Source of the DNA: Verrucomicrobiota bacterium
Lineage (GTDB): Bacteria > Verrucomicrobiota > Verrucomicrobiia > Verrucomicrobiales > Akkermansiaceae
Assembly (NCBI GenBank): GCA_026397725.1
Contig: JAPLUI010000127.1
Span: 19,920-83,919 of the forward strand
Length of the DNA: 64,000 nt
Reading direction: 5' to 3'
The translations under genes and the position numbers were made by a program. How positions within the stretch are numbered: the stretch's first letter is position 1; each line of letters opens with the position of its first letter. Positions 25,011 to 32,702 of the stretch are shown here, in pieces. The notes under the pieces are model-generated. The model saw only the letters and a program-made list of their open reading frames with translations, searched no databases and was not told the DNA's origin.

Positions 25011-25064
25011 CCAGACACCCAACCAGACACCCAACCAGACACCCAACCAGACACCCAACCAGAC
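25011..25064. repeat. 12-bp tandem repeat
   Basis: CCAGACACCCAA four times (25011-25058) plus a partial fifth unit. It starts right after the esterase stop and runs into the truncated GH20 remnant, so it marks the broken edge. Confidence 0.9.
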
Positions 25065-25065
25065 G

Positions 25066-25548
25066 ATGCACACTTCCATCCAATCGGGTCATTGCAGTGC
25101 CCTGATGCGGGCGGGCCTGAACATTGAGTGCATCCTTGACGGCAAACCGGCCCTTGGGCGCGGCGAGCTCTGTCCCGGCAACGACAACACGTTTGTGGTG
25201 CTCCAGAACATCCTCGACGAGGTGTTGGCGGTCTTCCCGAGCAAGTACATCCACATGGGTGGCGACGAGTGTGGCACGGGCACTTGGGAAAAGTGCGAAG
25301 TGGCGAAGGTGGATCCAAAACTATCGCTCGGCGTGCAGGCCAACCTCTGGGGCGAACGGATGAAGTCGTTCCCCCAAGTGCTCTACATGACCTACCCCCG
25401 GGCCTGCGCCCTGGCCGAAGTGGCGTGGTCGCCCGACGGCCCGCGCGACTACGCCGGATTTTTCAAGCGGGTGCAAACGCAATTCAAGCGCCTGGACGCG
25501 GCTGGCATCAACTACCGCCAACCCACCGCGACCGACCAGCCCGAGTAG
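25066..25548 (+). pseudogene. Truncated GH20 beta-N-acetylhexosaminidase
   Basis: The frame contains the GH20 catalytic strand KYIHMGGDECGTGTWEKC, whose Asp-Glu pair acts on the N-acetyl group and the glycosidic oxygen, preceded by a shortened barrel segment (NTFVVLQNILDEVLAVF). The N-terminal domain and first barrel strands are missing. After EVAKVDPKL the frame jumps to LGVQANLWGERMKSF, which normally lies over 100 residues later, so there is an internal deletion too. The C-terminus looks natural. At 160 residues against 500-700 for the family it cannot be active. Confidence 0.8.
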
Positions 25549-25632
25549 GAATCGCCATGGTGCTGTTTCTTAAAAAACATCGAACACTGAAGTTATAGGA
25601 GTAACCGAAAATGAAAAAAACAACCCCTTTTT

Positions 25633-25670
25633 CACCGCCCTCCAGTCCGGCCACCGGCTCTTTCACCTGC
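25633..25670 (+). repeat. Dispersed boundary repeat, copy 5
   Basis: CCGCCCTCCAGTCCGGCCAC then CGGCTCTTTCACC. The stop codon of the minus-strand DUF1254 gene (25663-25665) is part of it. An ATG with an upstream purine run at 25611 leads only into the repeat. Confidence 0.7.
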
Positions 25671-27135
25671 GAATCTGGAGTTCGACGTTGGGCGGCAACC
25701 AGGTTCCGTCGAGGATCGCTTGCTCGGCCCAGTAGCAGCGCATATACAGCGAGAACGTTCCTTCCGGTGCCGGCACCCAGTTGGGTTCCTTGTCTTTGCC
25801 CGGCGACTTCGCGCCGAAATACAGCGTGAGCGACCCGTCCGGGTTGGTTTGCATGCCTTTGTTCTTGGTGCCGAGCGAGTAGCGGTTCAGCGGGTTGGGG
25901 TGGAAAAGGTGTTGTTCGTTGTAGAGCGTGATCGACCAGAAGCCTTTCACCGGCGGGAGCTGGCCCTTCGGGAAAGTGATCGAGTAGAGACTACTGCCAA
26001 CCAGCGGCTGGCCCTGGCTGTCGAAATCGCGGTAGAGGTATTTTGTTTCCGTGGGCTTGTTTTCAAGGATGTTGGACTTGGCGGTTGCGGTGCGGTTGAG
26101 GTAGTCGGTGCCCCACTGGGCGTTGTTCACCGGCGAGTTCCAGCCGTTGCCTGCGGGCCGGCCGTTGTAGCGCCACTGGAAAAGCGGGGCGATGATTTCC
26201 TTGTCGGTGGTGATGAAAGATTCAACCAGTGCCTTCTTGATCTCCGGATCTTTCGCCGCGGCCTCGAATACGGAGCGAATCCAGCCGTAGAGGGCCTCCT
26301 CGCCCGGCAGCGGCGGCACGAGTTTCATCACCATCGGGAGTTCGTCACAATAGGCTTCCGGCACCACCCACTTGACCTCGCCTACAACGCCCGCCGGCAC
26401 CGGGAAATGGGGCAGCTTGCTCCAATCCGTGGTTTTCATTTTCCCATCGAACCGGCTTAGCGGATAGAACATGATCTGATGCAGCAATGGCTGGACGGCC
26501 GCAGTGTCCTCCGCGGTGTCGTCTTTGAAAATTCGCGGGGCAATGGCTGCCATTTCCGTCGGACAGCGCACCACTGCCGTGATGCCCGCGGGAACCTCAC
26601 CCTTCCAGTTAGGTCCCACCATCAGATAGAAACCGGGCTTCGTGCCATAAGGCTTGCCGATGTCGCCGAACTCGTCGGTCCGGGCGTCATACATCGCATA
26701 GACCCAGAAGCGGTCGCCGAAATCCGGCACCTGAAAGACGGCCGGCTCCTTGTCCAGCGCAAAAGTTCCCCCGCCATAGACCACGTCCTGGTTGGGGCAC
26801 GCGATGAAGTTTTGGTCCGGTCTCATGTAATCGGTCAGCATCGCGTTCTGCCCAACCGGGGCAACCGGGATCACGCCGCCATTGAGGCCGGGGCCGGGCA
26901 GCTTGGCCAGGCTGGCACGACGATTGTAGGTGTTGACCATCGGCCAGCCCCAAAGATATGCCATGCGGCCGATCATCTGAACGTACTCTTTCGTCATGGC
27001 GGTGCCGGCCGCCGGACCGGGCACATCGCGGGCGGTCTTTGGTATCGCCACCGATTGGGCCAGCAGGCTCAGCGGCGCGATCAGGGTTGCGGCCAATATG
27101 GCGGACAATAGGCGTTGTTTACCGGTGTTCTGCAT
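25663..27135 (-). CDS. Secreted DUF1254/DUF1214 protein, paralogue A
   Basis: 490 residues with a signal peptide (LLSAILAATLIAPLSLLAQS). The N-terminal DUF1254 part contains YLWGWPMVNTYNRRA and CPNQDVVYGGGTFALDKEPA; the C-terminal DUF1214 part contains LPPVKGFWSITLYNEQHLF, NRYSLGTKNKGMQTNPDGSL and APEGTFSLYMRCYWAEQAIL. These domains are all-beta and occur together in secreted proteins of many bacteria; the biochemical role is not established. A second member follows upstream in the same orientation (63 bp gap), so the two are probably co-transcribed. The last residues overlap the dispersed repeat, but the protein length looks complete. Confidence 0.85.
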   Translation of the reverse strand: MQNTGKQRLLSAILAATLIAPLSLLAQSVAIPKTARDVPGPAAGTAMTKEYVQMIGRMAYLWGWPMVNTYNRRASLAKLPGPGLNGGVIPVAPVGQNAMLTDYMRPDQNFIACPNQDVVYGGGTFALDKEPAVFQVPDFGDRFWVYAMYDARTDEFGDIGKPYGTKPGFYLMVGPNWKGEVPAGITAVVRCPTEMAAIAPRIFKDDTAEDTAAVQPLLHQIMFYPLSRFDGKMKTTDWSKLPHFPVPAGVVGEVKWVVPEAYCDELPMVMKLVPPLPGEEALYGWIRSVFEAAAKDPEIKKALVESFITTDKEIIAPLFQWRYNGRPAGNGWNSPVNNAQWGTDYLNRTATAKSNILENKPTETKYLYRDFDSQGQPLVGSSLYSITFPKGQLPPVKGFWSITLYNEQHLFHPNPLNRYSLGTKNKGMQTNPDGSLTLYFGAKSPGKDKEPNWVPAPEGTFSLYMRCYWAEQAILDGTWLPPNVELQIRR

Positions 27136-27198
27136 GGTCTGCTCCTTTTCTTATGACATCCTTCTTTTCGGCGTTGTTTCCCTTCGATTTGCCTGACC

Positions 27199-28695
27199 TC
27201 ACTTCACCCGCTCAAGCGGCGGCAGTTTCCATTTGTGCTCCAGTACTTCCGACTCGGGCAGGTACAGCCGCATCAGCACCTCGAACGGTCCGTTCGGTGT
27301 CGGCAGCCAGTTGGATTCCAAGTCCTTGCCCGGCGAGTCGTGTTGGATGTGGAGGGTCAAGCCGCCGTCGGCGTCACGCTTCAGCGAGGGAAGCATGGGC
27401 GAGTTGATGAGATAGCGATTGATCGGGTTCGCCACCAACAGGATGGTCTTGCCGTCGTACATCGTGAGCGACCAGAAGGCCTTCGCCGGCAGCGGTTTTC
27501 CGGCCGTCAACCGTAGCCGGTATTGGTGTTTCGCGCCGTCGAGCGGCTGGTTGTCGGAGTCCAACAGGTACTCGGGATAAATCGCTTCTTCGCCCGAGTT
27601 GCCATAGAGTCCGAGGATCGTGCCCATGGCCCGCAGGACGTGGAAATTCTTCAGGTTGGTCCGGTGCGCCGCGGCTTCGTACTGCTCCCGCGAGCCAAAC
27701 GTGTCGAGGGAGGCCAGGGTCGTGTCCGTGAACGGGAGATCACTCTCGAGCTTCTTCTGGATGGCCGCGCGCATGTCCGCCATGCCGGCGGCCAGGGCTG
27801 CCTTCAGCTCCGGCGAAAGCTTGTCCGTGTTCAGGGGCGTCCCGCCACCAATTCCAATGGCGGCGAACTGTTTCCGTAACGCCTGTTCCGATGGGTGAAC
27901 CGGGCAAAGCCGCAGCATGAAGTCCATGTACTCGAGAAAACCCAGCCCTTGGGCCTTTTTCTCGTCCCAGGCGGGAAACGCCAGAACCGGTGCGGCCGGC
28001 GCGGCCGCCGTGCTAAGAAACGCCGACAACGTCCGAACCTGGTAGCCAGCCTGGATCCTCCTGACGTTGCCCAGATCGTTTGGATCTAACAACTGGGTGC
28101 GGTAGAAGGCAAGAACGAACGGCGTCTCGCTGACGATGACGCTGGCAATGCCCTTGGGCCTGTCTCCTTTCCAGTCCGGCCCGGCAACCAGATAGCTGCC
28201 GGCCGCTCCCTTCGTCGCGCGGGTGCCGAGGTAGGCGAAGTTGTGAGTGTAGGCGTCAATGAGTTGCACCGTGAAATACCGGTCCGCCGCGATGCGCGGT
28301 ATTGTGAGCACCACCGGTTCCGCACGCAGATCCAGATAGGCCCAGGAATATGGGGTGTCGGCGTTGGGGGCGACGATAGCCGTGTCTTCCGGCGTCGAAA
28401 CGCGGGCCACGCTCTTGATCCGGTTGAGCGGTGCTTTGAACTCCGGGGAATCCTCCCGGATGGCGCCCAGATACATTGCCTTGTAGTTCATGACCAACGG
28501 CACGCCATAGACATAAGCCTGCGCCGCAATCGCCCGTGCCTGTGCCGGGCTGACCTGCCCGGGAATGATCGCCGGGCCGGGTGGGTCGGCGGCGGTCACG
28601 GGTATTGCCACCGCTTGGGCCAACAGGCCCGTCGGGGCGATCAGAGTTGCGGCCATTACGGCGACCCTCCAACATGATTTGCCAAGTATCTTCAT
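27199..28695 (-). CDS. Secreted DUF1254/DUF1214 protein, paralogue B
   Basis: 498 residues with a signal peptide (VAVMAATLIAPTGLLAQAVA) very like that of paralogue A, while the mature parts are only distantly related. DUF1254 features include YVYGVPLVMNYKAMYLG and NADTPYSWAYLDLRAEPVVL; DUF1214 features include PAKAFWSLTMYDGKTILL, NRYLINSPMLPSLKRDADGG and SPGKDLESNWLPTPNGPFEV. Paralogue A follows downstream. The start codon overlaps, as ATGA, the stop of a decayed sialate esterase frame, so its native promoter may be lost or may lie inside that remnant. Function unknown. Confidence 0.85.
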   Translation of the reverse strand: MKILGKSCWRVAVMAATLIAPTGLLAQAVAIPVTAADPPGPAIIPGQVSPAQARAIAAQAYVYGVPLVMNYKAMYLGAIREDSPEFKAPLNRIKSVARVSTPEDTAIVAPNADTPYSWAYLDLRAEPVVLTIPRIAADRYFTVQLIDAYTHNFAYLGTRATKGAAGSYLVAGPDWKGDRPKGIASVIVSETPFVLAFYRTQLLDPNDLGNVRRIQAGYQVRTLSAFLSTAAAPAAPVLAFPAWDEKKAQGLGFLEYMDFMLRLCPVHPSEQALRKQFAAIGIGGGTPLNTDKLSPELKAALAAGMADMRAAIQKKLESDLPFTDTTLASLDTFGSREQYEAAAHRTNLKNFHVLRAMGTILGLYGNSGEEAIYPEYLLDSDNQPLDGAKHQYRLRLTAGKPLPAKAFWSLTMYDGKTILLVANPINRYLINSPMLPSLKRDADGGLTLHIQHDSPGKDLESNWLPTPNGPFEVLMRLYLPESEVLEHKWKLPPLERVK

Positions 28696-29434
28696 CGGTT
28701 TCTCCTTCGATTGTTGTAACTCAATGTCCCTTCGTTTGCCATCCTGACGGACTTGCCAGCGATTTCGGCAGAGGCGGAGAGGAATTTGCCGTCGGCTCCG
28801 GCGATTTCAAAGCAGGTGAGCGGTTTTCCGTCACGGGAAGCGAGGCCACTGGCGGTGTGGTCAAAAGCAATCCTGATCTTGTTTCCTTCGATCGCCATGG
28901 CCTTGAAGATAGGGCCGCAGTCGTCGGTGAATTTGAACCCGTAGGTGCGGGAAAGGGCCAGGCGGGCGAGGCGCTCGCCGACCGGCTTCTTGTTTTTGGG
29001 ATGAATGTCCTGGAGGTCGGTGACGAGATCATTGACAACCGCCATGCCGGTGTTGGTGATTTGTTTGGCGGCCTCGGTCTGGGCTTCCCATATCTCGGGG
29101 AGGGCCAAAGCGGGGATCGGTTGTTTGTATTGCTCATAGTTGTGCGGTTCTCGGCGGAAGCGGACATGGCGTTAAGCTTGACCGACCACTTGCCGTCAGC
29201 GCCGCCGGTGGTTTCCTTAACCTGTCCGCCGAACGCGACGGCGACTTTGGCGCCTGCCGTGGCCGCACCCCATACCGGAACCGGCATTTCCCGCTGGAGA
29301 ACCATGCCGTCGCCGAAGGCAGCGGCCACGGACAAGCGGCCGGGCGCCGGCGGCGGTGCGGAGTCCGCGGCGCAGGTTACTCGCCCCGCAAAGACTGCGG
29401 CTATGACAAAGGGAATGATAACTGGTCTTTTCAT
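28692..29434 (-). pseudogene. Second core-deleted sialate O-acetylesterase
   Basis: The 5' part (29434 to about 29160) encodes a signal peptide and the N-terminal domain (MVLQREMPVPVWGAATAGAK, then GADGKWSVKLNAMSASAENR). The sequence then passes, with a frame change, into the region just before the catalytic histidine (NYEQYKQPIPALALPEIWEA) and keeps the block VTDLQDIHPKNKKPVGERLA and the C-terminal domain. The GQSNM nucleophile segment, roughly 250-300 residues, is missing. The 3' end loses the last strand and overlaps the next gene start by ATGA. Inactive. Confidence 0.8.
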
Positions 29435-29793
29435 AAGGGTGGTCTTTCTGAGGGGCGTTCAATTTTCCGTTGGTCCGCTAGAAGCCCGAAGGGCTGGCTA
29501 ACGGGATGAGTGATGGCAGTTGCGGCGCCGGTTGGGAAGGAAATTCCTCCTGGTGGGCGGTTTTTTCCTCTCTTCCCGCGCTCCACGCCCGACTCCGGCG
29601 GCGAGGAGGTCCAGGTCTTCCCGGATTACGACAACTGCCCCGATCCCGAACCCGTTTGCGACCGAGTCCCGTGGACCGTCGCTGTCGGGTCTATCCTCGT
29701 ACCGCCCATTGCCGCCGGCGGCGCGATCCGGCGTGCCCTGTTCGGGCTGGATAAAGGGATTGACAGACCCATCCGGCAGGTAATAATCGCCGC
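29435..29793. other. Intergenic stretch without a recognisable gene
   Basis: Open frames of about 95-127 codons exist on both strands but match nothing I know. A short hairpin AGCCC-GAA-GGGCT lies at 29483-29495. It separates two remnants and is probably debris. Confidence 0.4.
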
Positions 29794-31261
29794 ATGAAAA
29801 TTTATGGCACCTTGGCGGCACGAAAAACGGCACTCCCACAGCGGGCGCGTCGAAGCAATTTATTGTTTGCGAGTGTTGCACATCTTACGGGAAATGTTAT
29901 TGGCAGGCCATTGAGTCAAACAATAGAAGAGGGAAGAGCGATGAAACTCAAAGGCAAACCGCTTCCGGCATGTGTGGCAACAGTGATGCTCTCGGGAAAG
30001 TATTCGGGGTCGCTGCATATCCGTTCGGCAGACAAGGCGGCGGTGGTTGTGGTGCGGGTGCTGGATGACGCCGGCACGCTTGTTTTCGAGAAGAGAATCA
30101 GCGACTTGTCTTCACAGTGGAGGAGATACGAATTCGAATTCAAGGCGGTGAAGGAAGCCGTGAAAGCGATCTTCCAGGTTGGTGTTGCCGGGACTGGTGA
30201 GGCGGTTATCGACGCGGTGAGTCTCTTTTCGAAGAGCGCCCTCGATGGTGGCGGATTCCGGCCCGACTTGCTGGCTGAGATCGCTGAGCAGAAGCCCGCG
30301 ACGATCAGGTATCCCGGCGGCAGTTTTGCGTCTCGCTATCAGTGAAAGGATGCGATCGGTCCGCGCGAGAAACGGACGTATTATCCTAGCGAGATCTGGG
30401 ATGACCGGGATCCGAATCAGATGGGAACTGACGAGTTCATGCTCCTGTGCGAGAAAGTCGGCGCCGAACCGATCCAGGCGATCAATGTCAGACGCGGCGA
30501 GAATGAGGCATTGGACTGGATGGAATACTGCAACGGCGATGTTTCCACGACCTGGGGTAAGGCACGCGCGGCCAACGGCCATCCGAACCCCTACCACGTG
30601 AAGTACTGGGAAATTGACAACGAAACCTGGGGCATGGGCTCCGAGGGGTATGCCGGCTTCGTCACGAAATTCAGCAAGGTGATGCGGGCCAAGGACCCTT
30701 CGGTGAAAATCATCGCCTGCGGCAGTTATGCGTATGATGATGGGCCGGGCCAGGCGGATCATAAGGACTGGAACAAGCGGCTGCTAGACAAAGTGGCAGC
30801 CGATTTCGATTATCTGAGCATCCATTATTACAACGGCATCGGGCCCCAGCAGGATTACATCGATGACCCGCGGAAGTTCGAGGCCTTCATGAAAGACAAA
30901 GTAGGCGGGTTGATCAAGGCTTCGGCCAATCCGGCGATTCTGATCTACTGTTCGGAGTGGGGGATGATGAACGCCACGTGGCGGGCGGGGCTATATACGG
31001 GCGGAATCCTCAATTTACTTTAAGGCCGTCAATGTTGGAAAGGACGCGGTTGATGTGGAGTTAAAGATCGCCGGCGGGGCGAAGGTGCATGGCGCGGTGT
31101 TGCTGCTTGCGGCGCCGGGCAGCGAGGACGCGCGCAACAATCTCGACACACCGCACGCGATCTGGCCGAAAGAGATTCCGGTGAAGGTTGATCAGCAGAC
31201 GATCTCGTTCAGTATGCCGGCGCTGTCCGCCGGGGTAGTGAAATTGAAGGAACTGCCATAA
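29794..31261 (+). pseudogene. GH51 alpha-L-arabinofuranosidase with nonsense codon and deletions
   Basis: From about 29900 the plus strand encodes the carbohydrate-binding insert and barrel of a GH51 enzyme (GGFRPDLLAEIAEQKPATIR, YPGGSFASRYQ). A TGA at 30343-30345 replaces the Trp expected from the intact paralogue (YRWKEGIGP); the same frame resumes with KDAIGPREKRTYYPSEIWDD and continues through the acid/base region YWEIDNETWG and nucleophile strand IYCSEWGMMNATW. At 31021 it stops, and the C-terminal domain resumes in another frame (YFKAVNVGKDAVDVELKIAG) to 31261, about 100 residues having been lost between. The signal peptide and the conserved N-terminal strand are also missing. Inactive. 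Confidence 0.82.
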
Positions 31262-31329
31262 CTCGTGGAGCCCCGGATTGGATTTCCACGGTCACCCGGA
31301 ATAATTCGCGACCCTCTGGTTCGCCCCGG

Positions 31330-32358
31330 TCAGGGCATGACCACCAAGCGGCAGAATTGCTTGGCCGCACCAGCGGGCAAGGTGTAGGTCACCTGGGTCG
31401 GGATGGACTCGTCGATCGCCGCGTTGGGCGGCACGACATCCGTCCAGGTGCTTAGGTTGGTGGAAACCTGCACCTTGAAGGATGCGATCGCCGAGGGATC
31501 GCGCGGCCAGGTGACGGTCCGGACCCCGGCGGTGGTCACCACCGGCGGACTGATGGCCGCGAGGGTTCCGGCGGCACCCATGTAATATCTCAGGCCGTTG
31601 GACATGCCGTCGTGGTCGTAGTCCTCATTGGGAGCCCCGCCGCCCGCATTGGTGGACGCCCAGATTTCATACGAGGTGCCTGCGGGGAGCACAACGACGC
31701 TGCCGGAGCCGGTCACAAACGCGCTGTTGGAGGAAGTGTAAGTGCCTCCAGGCTGGACAACGCCAGCAACTGTTAGTGAGTTAGCAGTGAGCACGCCGCC
31801 GGCGCCGGTATTCACCAAGGCGCCCGTGGCGAGGGTCAGTCCGGCGATGGTGTCCGCCTTGCCGGCCAAAGCCAATGAAGCCGTGGCGGAGAGGGTCATG
31901 TTCGAAAGGTCGCTGATCTGGTTGGCATAGGACCAGTTCAGACTGGCCGAGGCGCCCACCGAGATGTCGCCGCACAGCGCGTTGCCGGCAGTCTTCTGGA
32001 GTGTCACGGAACCGCTTACCGTGGTCGTACCCGTGTAGGTATTGCCGGTGCTGCCAGCGATATTGCCTTTCACGATCACCACGCCGTTGCCGGAGATCGC
32101 ACCATTCTTATTGCCCCCGTTAAGGGTGAGCGTGTAGCCATTGAGGTCCAAAGCCGAGGTGAAGGCGCTGGTAGCGGTGGAGGTATCTCCAATCAGGCGG
32201 CCCGTGTTGCCAGCGCCGACCACGGTATCGATGTTGATATTGGTGCCGCTGATGTCGATCACAGCGGCGTGGGTGGTTCCGGCGCCCAGCCCCAGCGCGA
32301 CGGCACAGGCGAGGTGTTTGAGCGGGGCTCGAAGATGAATGCGATCAAGGATTTTCAT
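31330..32358 (-). CDS. Secreted autotransporter-type beta-strand repeat protein with shared C-terminal domain
   Basis: 342 residues from the ATG at 32358 (MKILDRIHLRAPLKHLACAV), which gives a signal peptide ending near THAA; the frame is open further upstream but without signal features. The middle has passenger-like parallel beta strands (NGYTLTLNGGNKNGAISGNG, TYTGTTTVSGSVTLQKTAGN), like the PATR repeats common in Verrucomicrobiota. The last 115 residues form the C-terminal domain shared by several proteins here: YEIWASTNAGGGAPNEDYDH, DGMSNGLRYYMG, SFKVQVSTNLSTWTDV, and the end KQFCRLVVMP. Presumably exported and surface-associated; the anchoring mechanism is unknown. It follows 32703-34949 on the same strand. 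Confidence 0.75.
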   Translation of the reverse strand: MKILDRIHLRAPLKHLACAVALGLGAGTTHAAVIDISGTNINIDTVVGAGNTGRLIGDTSTATSAFTSALDLNGYTLTLNGGNKNGAISGNGVVIVKGNIAGSTGNTYTGTTTVSGSVTLQKTAGNALCGDISVGASASLNWSYANQISDLSNMTLSATASLALAGKADTIAGLTLATGALVNTGAGGVLTANSLTVAGVVQPGGTYTSSNSAFVTGSGSVVVLPAGTSYEIWASTNAGGGAPNEDYDHDGMSNGLRYYMGAAGTLAAISPPVVTTAGVRTVTWPRDPSAIASFKVQVSTNLSTWTDVVPPNAAIDESIPTQVTYTLPAGAAKQFCRLVVMP

Positions 32359-32635
32359 GGGATGGTTGTTGATTGTTGGTTTTCGGGACGGTGGCTTGAT
32401 TTCCAGGGTGGATGGAAGCATCGGAACTGCCGGATCGAGAACTGCACGAATGTTCGCACAATGAAGATATGTGAAATACTCGCGGACTTTTTCCGGGGGC
32501 ACAAGGAATTTCTTGAGGGCTTGTTGGGCATTCATTGGCGCATCGCGCCGCGTGGCGGCGGCGGGAGCAAGGCGAGGGATGGCTGCCATTCACGCCACCA
32601 TGGGGATGGACCCGTGGTTCACGGGTTTCATGAAA
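32359..32635. other. Leader region of the beta-strand repeat gene
   Basis: No gene on either strand that I can support. A long minus-strand open frame continues through it, joined to the gene at 32358, but has no signal or family features. Confidence 0.35.
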
Positions 32636-32674
32636 CAACGAAAACAGGTGGCAACCCGGACGGGCTGCCACCTG
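32636..32674 (-). terminator. Intrinsic terminator after the Ig-like repeat protein gene
   Basis: On the minus strand CAGGTGGCA (32674-32666) pairs with TGCCACCTG (32653-32645), followed by TTTTCGTT. It begins 29 bp past the stop at 32703. Confidence 0.78.
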
Positions 32675-32702
32675 ACTGGTTACCCTGTTAGATCGGGAAT
32701 GC

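Noticed and set aside
24990..25260. Minus-strand frames with GWVS/GCLV repeats as a cell-surface repeat protein
   Set aside because: They only translate the 12-bp tandem repeat and the antisense of the GH20 and esterase genes.
30343..30345. TGA read as tryptophan (alternative code)
   Set aside because: TGA ends many other intact genes here, and this gene has additional deletions and a frameshift.
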